The translations under genes and the position numbers were made by a program. From Brevundimonas sp. 357 (lineage in GTDB: Bacteria > Pseudomonadota > Alphaproteobacteria > Caulobacterales > Caulobacteraceae): DNA of 58,493 bases. Shown one piece after another: positions 50,456 through 58,416 of this stretch. The DNA lies in NCBI RefSeq assembly GCF_003938605.1, contig NZ_RHWX01000018.1, positions 1-58,493 of the forward strand, in the 5' to 3' direction. Under the pieces are notes generated by a model. It had not been told where the DNA came from. It did no database searches and saw only the letters and a list, made by a program, of their open reading frames with translations. Numbering within the stretch: the stretch's first letter is position 1; every line of letters starts with the position of its first letter.

Positions 50456-50787
50456 TCCTCATCCTCGATCTTCCGGGCGTGCTTCCAACGCAGGGTCCAG
50501 ACCGAAGGATTGTCGTTGGACTGGAACAGTTTGGCGCGGATGGGGAACGGGAAAACCGGCCCCTCCAACCGCATCGACACGAAGTCGCCAGCGTTGTCGC
50601 TGGAGTCTTTCCATGCGGGGCCGGCGTCAGGGCCGTCCTCGCTATCGAGGCGCACGCGGTAGTCGGGCGCGTTTTTCACATCGCTCGGTTTGGCCGGGAC
50701 GATGAACAGCTTTTCGTGGAGGCCGAACGAATGAAGCTCCCCCGCATAGCCGGTTTCGGTGCGGGTGAAGGTGCCTATCTCTGCCAT
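50452..50787 (-). CDS. DUF736 protein
   Basis: The 111-aa product reads MAEIGTFTRTETGYAGELHSF and ends NDNPSVWTLRWKHARK, the DUF736 pattern, common in conjugative elements near relaxase genes. Function unknown. The ATG at 50787 has GGAGATTTCC upstream. Confidence 0.9.
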   Translation of the reverse strand: MAEIGTFTRTETGYAGELHSFGLHEKLFIVPAKPSDVKNAPDYRVRLDSEDGPDAGPAWKDSSDNAGDFVSMRLEGPVFPFPIRAKLFQSNDNPSVWTLRWKHARKIEDEE

Positions 50788-50821
50788 GGAAATCTCCTGC
50801 GGTTGGTTTTTTTTGGGGGGG

Positions 50822-51367
50822 TCAGTACGTCGGCACGCGCCACTCGTAGCGGCCGACGCCTTCCTCATCGGTCCAGAGCGGAACCGCTCGGCCGATGACG
50901 GAATCTGCGGGGATGGGTCCGAAATAACGGCCGTCGAGGCTGTCGCGGACTTCCCAATTCATGAGGAAAAGCTGGTCGCCGCCGATGACGCGGCAGCCCT
51001 TCCAGACGGGCAGATCGCGACCGAGGCTGTCGCGCTCCAGCGCCTCGCCCATCTCGATCCCGTCAACCGTGATCGTGCGGCCGGCTCGGCAAACCCGCTG
51101 TCCGGGCAGGCCCAAGACGCGCTTCAAGAGCGGGACGCCTCGCGCGATATAGCCGCGCTCGACCATGAAGCTGGCGAGCGGTTCGGGCGGCATGATGGCG
51201 ACCAGCTCGGGCACGTCGATCCGGTCTGCCGGCTCGACGGTGTAGAACCCGACTGGCGCGCTGGCGGTGGCGTTCCATATGAGTTTCGTCGGCGTCTTGA
51301 CCGCGCTTGCGGCGGCGATGCCGATCACCGCCAGCGCCGTCACCGTAAGGGTGCGGCGGCGCGTCAT
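50822..51367 (-). CDS. traF: TraF/S26-type conjugative signal peptidase
   Basis: A 181-aa membrane peptidase with SAPVGFY (catalytic Ser) and GVPLLKRVLGLPGQ (catalytic Lys), as in TraF. It matures the TrbC pilin. The ATG at 51367 overlaps the DUF2840 stop (ATGA). Confidence 0.92.
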   Translation of the reverse strand: MTRRRTLTVTALAVIGIAAASAVKTPTKLIWNATASAPVGFYTVEPADRIDVPELVAIMPPEPLASFMVERGYIARGVPLLKRVLGLPGQRVCRAGRTITVDGIEMGEALERDSLGRDLPVWKGCRVIGGDQLFLMNWEVRDSLDGRYFGPIPADSVIGRAVPLWTDEEGVGRYEWRVPTY

Positions 51368-51882
51368 GGCTCGATCCTTCGACGGTGAAGCCAAGCGGCA
51401 TGTCGCTCAGGCGTGTAGGCGTGCGGTTCCAGATTGGCGGTCAAACGGTTGTGGACGTGCCGCCAGTGATCCGGCGAGGCGTCGGCCGGATCGAGGCCGA
51501 GCGCATCCACGGCGTCGATAGCTACAAGCGCACGCTGCACCTTGGGCCAGCCGTCGAGGCGCAACAGGATTTCGCCACCGGGGCGCACGAAGGGCAATGT
51601 CTGGAACGGCTCGCCGCGCCCGATGGCGCGCACAATGTCGATGCGCGAAATGACAGTGCCGTGCTCGCCAGATGCCCAACGGACGAAGGCGAAGACGCTG
51701 CCCGGCGCGAAGCCGACGACGCTGCGGCGGCGGTCGATGATCTGCTCGTAGCTCTTGCGGCCGAAGCGTATCCAGTGCTCGACCTTGCGTTTCTCGAAGG
51801 TCAGCTCGACCAATGTGGTGAAGGGCGCAGGTCCGTCCGGCAGCGGACGGCCGTGCGCGCTGCGGTGGGCGCGACGGGTCAT
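51364..51882 (-). CDS. DUF2840 protein
   Basis: A 172-aa protein with FEKRKVEHWIRFGRKSYEQIIDRRRSVVGFAPGSVFAF, the DUF2840 signature. It is always near traF and parA in this ICE family; function unknown. The start overlaps the 21-codon frame by 4 nt. Confidence 0.88.
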   Translation of the reverse strand: MTRRAHRSAHGRPLPDGPAPFTTLVELTFEKRKVEHWIRFGRKSYEQIIDRRRSVVGFAPGSVFAFVRWASGEHGTVISRIDIVRAIGRGEPFQTLPFVRPGGEILLRLDGWPKVQRALVAIDAVDALGLDPADASPDHWRHVHNRLTANLEPHAYTPERHAAWLHRRRIEP

Positions 51883-51944
51883 TGTTCGTCTCCGGGGATG
51901 TGCTGGGGGCTGCGCGGGCACAGCGCGTCGAGCGCGGCCCTCAT
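51879..51944 (-). pseudogene. 21-codon coupled ORF, probable remnant of parA
   Basis: A 66-nt frame (MRAALDALCPRSPQH...) begins in ATGA overlap with the repA stop and ends in ATGA overlap with the DUF2840 start. In related ICEs a ParA ATPase of about 210 residues lies exactly here. I read it as an in-frame deletion leaving start and tail, or a coupling cistron. Confidence 0.45.
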
Positions 51945-53017
51945 GGCTCGCCCCTTCGGGCAGAACCGGCACCACGCTTCGCCTGCGCGCGCGTCAAAGA
52001 AAAAGAGTTAGATTCTCTGTTAGATAAGTTAGCGGTCGGATTCCGCGTTTCAGGCCAAAGCGTTAGCTGCGGTTCGTGCGCCTGATCTGCCGATAGTGCT
52101 GCGCCTGATGTGCCGATACCCCGTGCGCCTGATCTGCCGATGGCATTAACAGGGTTATCAACAGTGCCTGTTGATGAGCTTTCGGGGCGGATGCGCAGCA
52201 GTTCGCGGTCGTCTTCCCGCTCGATCTGGAGCAGGTAGCCGGGAAGTTGCTGGCGGGCCGCGATCCGGCGCAGGTCGAGCGCGAAGTCGGACGGCCGGGC
52301 GAGGCTGCCGGATTTCTGGTGGAGGTGCGCGACCTCGAAAACCCAGCCGTGGCGCTGGTGCCCGGCGTGCTTTCGGGCGACGCGGTAAAGCCATCGCTCG
52401 ATGCCGCCAGTCAGGCGGAAATAGGCCGGGTCGATGGTCAGGACCAGCGAACGGTCGATGACGCTGTTGTAGAACCATTCGGGCAGGACGAACTCCATGC
52501 CCTCGACGCGGCCGGCGCGCGTCGTCATTTCCTCCCACTCGTTGATCCATGAGAATTGCCGGCGACGCCAATGCGGGCCGTTGCGGATGGTGGTGGCGAT
52601 GACGGTCGATTGCAGCCGCGCCAGCGCGGCTTTCAGAAGCCGGTATTGATGATTGCCGGTCGGCCGCCCGATGGCGCGCAACAGATGGTAAGGCGTAAAC
52701 CGGACAAAGCGCGAAGTGGTGAGGCCGTTGTTCTCGGCCGCAACGATCTGCGAGGCCGCCCATATCAGCACATCGGCGTCCCATATGGTCGCCATGCCGT
52801 GCTCGGGCATCCCGAACACCTGCACCTCTATGTCGGCGGCCTTGTAAAGAATCGGCTTGGTGCGCGGGGTCTTCGCCAGCGAGAAGAACGGCCGTTCCAT
52901 CAAGTCGCGCTGGTCGCGCGGCGGCGCGTCGCCGGTTGCGACCACGAAGGGGTCTAGGCGGCTACGCTCGCTGTCCTCGGTCGGCTGTGCGGGATCGTGG
53001 TCGTCCTCGCGCAGCAT
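51941..53017 (-). CDS. Replication initiator protein RepA
   Basis: The 358-aa product has the RepA (replication initiator A) core: LMERPFFSLAKTPRTKPI, FGMPEHGMATIWDADVLIWAASQI and YRVARKHAGHQRHGWVFEVAHLHQKSG, with an unconserved tail. It likely supports autonomous replication of the excised circle. It begins directly after the alpA stop. Confidence 0.9.
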   Translation of the reverse strand: MLREDDHDPAQPTEDSERSRLDPFVVATGDAPPRDQRDLMERPFFSLAKTPRTKPILYKAADIEVQVFGMPEHGMATIWDADVLIWAASQIVAAENNGLTTSRFVRFTPYHLLRAIGRPTGNHQYRLLKAALARLQSTVIATTIRNGPHWRRRQFSWINEWEEMTTRAGRVEGMEFVLPEWFYNSVIDRSLVLTIDPAYFRLTGGIERWLYRVARKHAGHQRHGWVFEVAHLHQKSGSLARPSDFALDLRRIAARQQLPGYLLQIEREDDRELLRIRPESSSTGTVDNPVNAIGRSGARGIGTSGAALSADQAHEPQLTLWPETRNPTANLSNRESNSFSLTRAQAKRGAGSARRGEP

Positions 53018-53287
53018 CTAGCAGTCGCCCCGTTCTTCGGGCGTAAGCGGACGCGCGGGAAAGACGGTGCCGGCGGTCTTGTCGCGGGTGGATTTGCGCT
53101 CGCCCGCCGCGCTCCAGTCTTCCAGATCGCGGACGGTGTAGAGGACGCGACCGCCGACTTTGCGATAGGTCGGCCCGGTGCCATAGGTGCGATGCTTCTC
53201 AAGGGTGCGGATGGATATGCCGAGGAAGCGCGCGGCTTCCTTGGTGCGCAACAGGCGCGGCGGCAGGCCCGCAAGTGGGTTGGGCAT
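53018..53287 (-). CDS. AlpA-like HTH protein, candidate excisionase (RDF)
   Basis: An 89-aa MerR/AlpA-type winged helix: LLRTKEAARFLGISIRTLEKHRTYGTGPTYRKVGGRVLYTVRDLEDW. Proteins like this act as recombination directionality factors (for example RdfS) and activators in ICEs. GGAGGTGATCC precedes the ATG. The shared 68-bp element lies just upstream. Confidence 0.88.
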   Translation of the reverse strand: MPNPLAGLPPRLLRTKEAARFLGISIRTLEKHRTYGTGPTYRKVGGRVLYTVRDLEDWSAAGERKSTRDKTAGTVFPARPLTPEERGDC

Positions 53288-53742
53288 GGATCACCTCCAG
53301 TCGGGATTGGGCTGCCGGGGGCGGCAGCGGACTGTGGCGAACCATGGCGAGGGATCGGCGGCGCGTAGCGTGCCGCATTTGCGCCTATGCGCTGGCGGCA
53401 CCCCCTTCGGGGCGGTGCGCGGCCAATAGATGAGGGATTTCAGCGGCTCATTGCCTGCTGCGCCGAAAAGCCAGAGACATTCCCACGCGGTTCGGTTAAG
53501 AATCGCAGCGGAGCAGACGCGCTGCTCTGGGGCGTAGTAACCCCTCACGAATGGCCGGTGCCAGCCAGAACGGCACCAACTCCTTGACCTATGGTCGGGG
53601 AGCCTGTGGCGTATACAACAGGCTTTCCGAGCTAAAGGCCATGGGGCCGTTTCGTGACGGTTACTAACTCCCCGATCACCAAGAGTCAGAGAGAATCGTT
53701 TGCGGGGGCGCACCGCAGACAAAGCTCTCTCGGATACGGGGA
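53288..53742. other. Regulatory intergenic region between alpA and the DUF2285 genes
   Basis: The 455-bp gap carries the 68-bp element (53337-53404), a leader hairpin (GCTGCC/GGCAGC) close to alpA, and a dyad GGTGCC-N9-GGCACC (53557-53577) on the side of the plus-strand gene. No plausible gene is seen. It probably contains divergent promoters. Confidence 0.55.
53337..53404 (-). repeat. Shared 68-bp regulatory element, copy 2 (excisionase operon leader)
   Basis: Matches 29389-29456 without gaps; the 40-bp core 53365-53404 differs at one base. It contains the GTGCCGC/GCGGCAC dyad with an inner GCGC-ATAG-GCGC. It ends 50 nt upstream of alpA, with a hairpin before the Shine-Dalgarno, as in copy 1. 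Confidence 0.7.
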
Positions 53743-53748
53743 ATGACT

Positions 53749-54036
53749 ATGCGGGTTCCCGTCGAACTCGATCCAGATGTGGACGATGAAGCGCCGACCG
53801 GCGACACCATAACCGTCTATGACGAACAACATTACGTCACATATCTGCGTTTGCTGGATGCGAAGGCCGAGGGCGCGGACTGGAAGGAAGTCGCGCGGAT
53901 CGTGCTGCACCGTGATCCGGCCGCTGAGGAACTGCTGACCCGCCGTTGCTGGCAAAGCCATCTCGAACGCGCGCAATGGCTATCGCGTGAAGGCTATCGG
54001 AAGATTCTGGAGCAGGCGGCAGCCAATAGGGCGTGA
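53749..54036 (+). CDS. Small DUF2285 protein, QseM-like anti-activator candidate
   Basis: The 95-aa product (MRVPVELDPDVDDEAPTGDT) has a DUF2285-type helical domain (YLRLLDAKAEGADWKEVARIVLH, CWQSHLERAQWLSREGYRKIL). QseM of ICEMlSym is a small DUF2285 anti-activator that blocks the FseA excision activator. The second ATG (53749) has GGGGA at good spacing. It converges on the split regulator gene. Confidence 0.75.
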   Translation: MRVPVELDPDVDDEAPTGDTITVYDEQHYVTYLRLLDAKAEGADWKEVARIVLHRDPAAEELLTRRCWQSHLERAQWLSREGYRKILEQAAANRA

Positions 54037-54054
54037 GGTCGATGGCCGTGCCCA

Positions 54055-54747
54055 TCAACGCTTGTCGGGCTTGATCGGATAGTGGAGCAGAAGGCGATAG
54101 CCCCCGCGCATCATCTTGATGCCGTGCGCGACCAGGCGGCGGGCTTTGTTCTTGCGCGGATCGCTCTCGAAATCCTCCTTCGTGCCGCGAAAGCCGAGCA
54201 GGACTTCAGCGATGGTGCGATAGCTTTCGCCGCGCAACCGCGCGTCAAGCGCGCGCAGGGTCAAGATATGCCATTGCCGGAGTTGGGCAGGCACGGCTCG
54301 GAAATCAGGACCGGGCGCGCGACCGTTGAGGGACCGCCAAAATCGGCGGGCCGCGTGAGCACGCAGTTCCAGAAACGAATCCATCGGCAACGTGACGGCG
54401 TAGAATGCGGCGGCATCGGGCACGGCATCGGGCAGCCAGAATTGATGCGCGACGCCATCCACCTGCCAGATGCCGTGCCAACCATCGGCGGCGCGGCGCA
54501 AGTCAAGGCCATCGAGATGCGCCAGCGTCAATATTGGTTCGGTATCGCCGTTCTTGTGATCGACCGGCGACAACATCACCGCTTGCGGGTGAAGATTCGG
54601 ATTCCAGATCGGCGATTGCGGGTCATGCTGCGCGTCGGGATCGCACGGGAAATCGCAAGCCCCAGCGATGTGCAAACATTTCGAGGTCACTGCCGGTCGG
54701 TTCCCCGGTCCTAGCGATGGTCTCGAAGTCCTGACGATAATCGTCAT
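54055..54747 (-). CDS. DUF2285 protein, second part of a split FseA-type activator
   Basis: The frame encodes a DUF2285 region (LDLRRAADGWHGIWQVDGVAHQFWLP, LRALDARLRGESYRTIAEVLLGFRGTKEDFESDPRKN) ending PIKPDKR. The ATG at 54747 lies inside the upstream gene and has no good ribosome-binding site. Family sequence seems to begin around 54648 (PCDPDAQHDPQ). It lies in the +1 frame relative to the upstream frame, so it is probably read by frameshifting. Confidence 0.8.
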   Translation of the reverse strand: MTIIVRTSRPSLGPGNRPAVTSKCLHIAGACDFPCDPDAQHDPQSPIWNPNLHPQAVMLSPVDHKNGDTEPILTLAHLDGLDLRRAADGWHGIWQVDGVAHQFWLPDAVPDAAAFYAVTLPMDSFLELRAHAARRFWRSLNGRAPGPDFRAVPAQLRQWHILTLRALDARLRGESYRTIAEVLLGFRGTKEDFESDPRKNKARRLVAHGIKMMRGGYRLLLHYPIKPDKR

Positions 54748-54838
54748 TCCGGCGCAGGTATTCCCAAGCGAAACCGGCGGCCGGAATTTGCTTCGCGTGT
54801 CTGTATGCCGCCGGCAAACGCCAGTCGATGCTTAGCAT
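54623..54838 (-). CDS. DUF6499 protein, first part of a split FseA-type activator
   Basis: A 71-codon frame: MLSIDWRLPAAYRHAKQ, FAWEYLRRNDDYRQDF, FAHRWGLRFP. These are DUF6499 features. In ICEMlSymR7A the Msi172/Msi171 pair is fused by +1 frameshifting to FseA. The sequence CGA-TTT-CCC at 54655-54647 offers the slip; +1 joins WGLRF to PCDPDAQ for a 260-aa product. Confidence 0.85.
   Translation of the reverse strand: MLSIDWRLPAAYRHAKQIPAAGFAWEYLRRNDDYRQDFETIARTGEPTGSDLEMFAHRWGLRFPVRSRRAA
54647..54655 (-). promoter_or_regulatory. Candidate +1 ribosomal frameshift site (CGA-TTT-CCC)
   Basis: tRNA-Phe on TTT can slip one base onto TTC because the next base is C. The frame change is exactly +1 into the downstream DUF2285 frame, and the join preserves sequence similarity on both sides. 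Confidence 0.65.
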
Positions 54839-54889
54839 GGCGTCACCTCTCAAAGCCGGGGCGCGCGAGGCTGCGCCCGGACAAGAGAG

Positions 54890-54959
54890 ATTCAAGTATC
54901 TATTCAAGTAATATAAGATGCTCAAAGCAGATATATTGATCATCCAACGCGATCAATAT
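54890..54959. promoter_or_regulatory. AT-rich promoter/operator region of the split regulator
   Basis: A perfect 9-bp dyad (ATATTGATC and GATCAATAT, 9-nt spacer) lies at 54933-54959, and two direct repeats ATTCAAGTA lie at 54890 and 54902 (12-bp spacing). Together they precede the DUF6499 start (54838) by 52-121 nt. The dyad fits a dimeric repressor site. Confidence 0.5.
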
Positions 54960-55034
54960 TGGTTATTTTCTTCTTAACACTATCTCGTTGAGTTTTACAG
55001 TCGTCGCCCGCATGTGCGAGCAAGCGACCGGCCT

Positions 55035-55562
55035 TCATCTGCTGGAAAACACATGGACCTCATCATGTGCGGTCTCTACGGTGAAAAGGTCGCCACTCAT
55101 TTCAGCGTCTCGCGCCATTGCCTGCCAATCGACATAGTAGCGTAGCGCCTCGGGAATCGTGATGCTCTCGGTGGTCAGTTCCTCCATGTAATCGGCGAGA
55201 CTGCCAAACTGACCATGATAGCAGTCCTGCAAGGCGGTTTCGGCTTGGTCCATGTCGCCGATGAACTGCTCCAGCAAGCCCGCGCCGAGTGCGCCATGCT
55301 CTGAGATGAAAGCGCCTATACGCGCCACGGTGTCGATGCCGGCATATTCGCTGATCGTGATGCCCTCGAAGCCTTCAAAGTCGTGGATGGCGTATTCCTC
55401 TGCGTGCGCGATGGGGGACCGTGCCAGCATGGTCACAATCTTATCCCTGATTTGGTCCGCGTCCTGATCCGCGTCGATCCAAGCCCCATGCAGATAGCCG
55501 CTATTGTAGGCGGCAAGGCAGGCCACATAGATGCGGGGGCTGCTCTCGGATATGTTGGTCAT
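55035..55562 (-). CDS. ardA: Antirestriction protein ArdA
   Basis: A 175-aa acidic protein with IYVACLAAYNSGYLHGAWIDA, EEYAIHDFEGFEG and the ArdA C-terminal fold. ArdA mimics B-form DNA and blocks type I restriction and modification during entry into a new host. The leader upstream carries a 9-bp hairpin (GAAGGTCAG/CTGACCTTC, 55582-55617). Confidence 0.95.
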   Translation of the reverse strand: MTNISESSPRIYVACLAAYNSGYLHGAWIDADQDADQIRDKIVTMLARSPIAHAEEYAIHDFEGFEGITISEYAGIDTVARIGAFISEHGALGAGLLEQFIGDMDQAETALQDCYHGQFGSLADYMEELTTESITIPEALRYYVDWQAMARDAEMSGDLFTVETAHDEVHVFSSR

Positions 55563-56203
55563 GTCTCTGATCCTCGGGTCTGAAGGTCAGCGAAGCGGAA
55601 CGCCGCGCCTGACCTTCTGGCCGTCGCCGAGACTGGGGTAGCAACGAGCAAGGGCGACCGGGGTGGAGGGGGATCACCCGGCATGCACAAGCCCCTCGGG
55701 GTGCGGAAGGCTGGGGATGCCGCCCCGGACGGTTCCACTTACCTTGCTGGCGCGAGGGCAAGGCCCTTAGCAAAATTGTTGAGGATCGCGCGGCGGCGGC
55801 CGTGCCGGCCCGGAGGCGAACGCGCTTCCACATTGCGCTGTAGAGAGCCGGAGGGCAGCGAGTGGCAAAGCCACGCCACCACCTTTTCTCCGTCGCAAAC
55901 ATCCTGCAACAGACTGAACAGAAAGGATATTTCAGCGGTTCAAACGGCATCGAGCCAGTTCCGCGCCAATGGGGAGACTTCGGCCCTCCCCAAATCCCAT
56001 CGACAAGGAAGCGTTCCTGCTCCCATTGACCCATAACCGAGGAGCTTTCGAGCTCCTCTGGACACTCCCGGTCAACCCTGAGCGGATTGGATGCCTTCAG
56101 GAGTTTCGCGCTCTGAACCATGGCCGAGCAACCAACAGGCGGATATTGACCTTTTGCTTCAGGGAGTCTCGATGCTATTCTAGGACACAGGGGGAGTGTC
56201 AAA
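55563..56203. other. Intergenic region between ardA and the GajA-like gene
   Basis: A 641-bp stretch with no credible gene. It contains the ardA leader hairpin (55582-55617) and a strong hairpin GAGGAGCT-TTCG-AGCTCCTC (56039-56058) without a T tract. The right end holds a promoter for the defence gene. It marks the change from ICE backbone to more AT-rich cargo. Confidence 0.5.
56154..56181 (+). promoter_or_regulatory. Candidate promoter of the GajA-like gene
   Basis: TTGCTT, 16-nt spacer, TATTCT; ends 22 nt before the GTG start. GGGGAG lies 8 nt before the start as ribosome-binding site. The match to sigma-70 is moderate. Confidence 0.35.
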
Positions 56204-57802
56204 GTGTTCATACATCGCGTCGTTATTCAAAATTACCGCTGCCTAAAAGCAGCGGATGTCATAATGAACGACAATCTAAACGTGATCGTCGGAAACAACG
56301 AATGCGGAAAATCTACGCTTCTTGAAGCCGTTCACCTCGCGTTGTCCGGTCAGCTCAATGGCCGACCGCTTGTGGTGGAGATGCACCCGTATCTGTTCAA
56401 TCTCGACCTTGTACGCAAATACATCGATAGTCTAGCAGCAGGCGAGAAACCACACCCCCCGCACATCCTCCTTGAGGTTTATCTCGCCGACGACCCGAAC
56501 CTGACTAAGCTCAAGGGCGATCACAATTCGCTTAAAATAGACCGCCCCGGCGTATCGCTCAGCATTGAGCTTAATCCATCACATGCCGAAGACTTCATTC
56601 AGTATGTCAGCGATCCCGCAGAAATTCGCACCGTTCCGATTGAATATTATCGTATCGTATGGCGCAACTTTGCAGGCAACGACATTGCCCACTCTCGCGA
56701 CATTCCACTTCACGCGAGCCTCATCGACGCCAGCACGCTCAAGAACAATGCTGCCGCAAGCAGGTATGTCGTGGACATTGTTAAAGAGAGCCTGTCGGCA
56801 CAAGAAAAAGTCGATCTTGCTCTCACTTATCGTCTGATGAAGGACCGCTTTCTGGAGCAGCCCAAGGTCAAAACAATCAATGACGCGCTTGCTCTAAAAA
56901 AAGGGAAGATCAGCGAGAAAACCATATCTGTTTCGCTCGACACGTCGGCCCGTGCGAGTTGGGAGGCAGGGGTAATGCCCCACCTCGACGACATTCCGCT
57001 CACGCTTGTCGGCAAGGGTGAGCAGAACGCCGTCAAGATCAAGCTCGCGATGGAGACGTCCGCCAAGTCCCACATCATCCTGATCGAAGAGGCGGAAAAC
57101 CATCTCTCCTACGCCAGCCTCAACGAGTTGATCGGGCATATTTCCGCGAACGCGGGCACGAGACAGATTTTTATTACGACCCATAGCAGCTTTGTGCTGA
57201 ACAAACTGGGCGTAGAGTCGGTGCTCCTGTTCCAGCGAGGCAGCGGCGTTCGGCTTTCTGATTTAGCAAATACGTCAACACAAGACTATTTCATGAAGCT
57301 GCCGGGCCACGACACGCTGCGTCTTATTCTCGCTAAGCGGTCCATTTTGGTCGAAGGCCCATCCGACGAGCTGATTGTGCAGCGCGGCTACCAAAAAAAG
57401 CACGGAAAGATGCCACTGGAAGATGGAGTCGACGTGATTTCCGTCAACTCCCTCGCCTTTAAACGCTTTCTCGAAATTGCGGTTCTGCTAAAAACCGAGA
57501 CCGATGTCGTGACCGACAATGATGGCAGCGTGGCCGGGCTGCTGGCGAAATATGCTAATTACCTCACCTCGGATGTTGTCAAAATCCGGTACGACACGGA
57601 CGAGACGGCCAAGACCCTTGAGCCACAGCTCGTCAAAAAGAACGGGCTGACAACCATAAATGCGGTACTCGGCAAGACTTTCACCGACGAAGCGAGCGCC
57701 ATCGAATACATGGTCAAGAACAAGGCAGATGTAGCCTTGAGGTTCTTCGAGACCACCGTGGATTGGTCCGTGCCGGACTATATAGCCGATGCCATCCGCT
57801 AG
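56204..57802 (+). CDS. OLD-family ATPase/TOPRIM nuclease, Gabija GajA-like
   Basis: A 532-aa protein: N-terminal SMC/ABC-like ATPase with Walker A VGNNECGKSTLLEA, later LIEEAENHL (Walker B) and IFITTHSSFVLNKL (H-loop), then a TOPRIM domain with ILVEGPSDELI and DVVTDNDGS. This is the GajA/OLD layout; GajA nicks phage DNA when nucleotides fall. The start is GTG. The UvrD-like gene overlaps its stop by 14 nt, as in Gabija operons. Codon use is clearly more AT-rich than the ICE backbone, so it is recent cargo. Confidence 0.82.
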   Translation: MFIHRVVIQNYRCLKAADVIMNDNLNVIVGNNECGKSTLLEAVHLALSGQLNGRPLVVEMHPYLFNLDLVRKYIDSLAAGEKPHPPHILLEVYLADDPNLTKLKGDHNSLKIDRPGVSLSIELNPSHAEDFIQYVSDPAEIRTVPIEYYRIVWRNFAGNDIAHSRDIPLHASLIDASTLKNNAAASRYVVDIVKESLSAQEKVDLALTYRLMKDRFLEQPKVKTINDALALKKGKISEKTISVSLDTSARASWEAGVMPHLDDIPLTLVGKGEQNAVKIKLAMETSAKSHIILIEEAENHLSYASLNELIGHISANAGTRQIFITTHSSFVLNKLGVESVLLFQRGSGVRLSDLANTSTQDYFMKLPGHDTLRLILAKRSILVEGPSDELIVQRGYQKKHGKMPLEDGVDVISVNSLAFKRFLEIAVLLKTETDVVTDNDGSVAGLLAKYANYLTSDVVKIRYDTDETAKTLEPQLVKKNGLTTINAVLGKTFTDEASAIEYMVKNKADVALRFFETTVDWSVPDYIADAIR

Positions 57803-58416
57803 CCGCATCGTTATAGCCGCCGCCGGCGGCGGCAAGACCACCCGCGTCGTCGATCAGGCGCTAGGTGCTGACACAGGCATTACGGCGCTTGTGACATACA
57901 CGCGGAATAATATCCGCGAGATCGGGCTCAAGATGCATGAACGCTCAAGGGCGATCCCTCCGCATGTCGAGGTGATTTCGTGGTACACGTTCCTCTTGCA
58001 TGAACTGGCCCGCCCCTACCAGTCAGCAATGCACTCCCGCAGGATCGATGGATTTTTTTGGACCGAAGGAAAGTCGGTCATTTATGCGCCGGAGGCCAAC
58101 ACGGCAGCACATTATTTTTCCGATGGCCGCCTAATCTACTCCGATAAAATCTCGAAGTTCATCTGCGCGTGCGACGCCAAATCCGGCGGTTCGGTGATGC
58201 GAAGGTTGCGGCAGCGGTTTGCCCATATCATCATCGACGAAATTCAGGACATGGCGGGCTACGACCTAGATTTGCTGGAGCTGATGCTCAGGTCGAACGT
58301 CAGGGTGACGTTCGTCGGCGATCACCGCCAAGCCACCTTTGCCACCAACAATGCTCCGAAGAACAAGGCTTTCCGAGGCCCGGCTATCATCAATAAGTTC
58401 GAAGCATGGAAGAAGG
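57789..58416 (+). pseudogene. UvrD-like helicase, Gabija GajB-like, truncated by IS6100
   Basis: The first 209 codons show Walker A IAAAGGGKTTRV, Walker B HIIIDEIQDMAGYDL and motif III VTFVGDHRQATFA of superfamily 1 helicases. The frame ends shortly inside IS6100 after FEAWKKG. A typical GajB is near 500 residues, so motifs IV-VI are missing. The gene starts inside the GajA-like gene. Confidence 0.82.

Noticed and set aside
53291..53722. A minus-strand frame in the region upstream of alpA
   Set aside because: It runs through the duplicated regulatory element and has no domain or good start.
55683..56036. A plus-strand frame upstream of the GajA-like gene
   Set aside because: No ribosome-binding site or known similarity; composition typical of chance frames.
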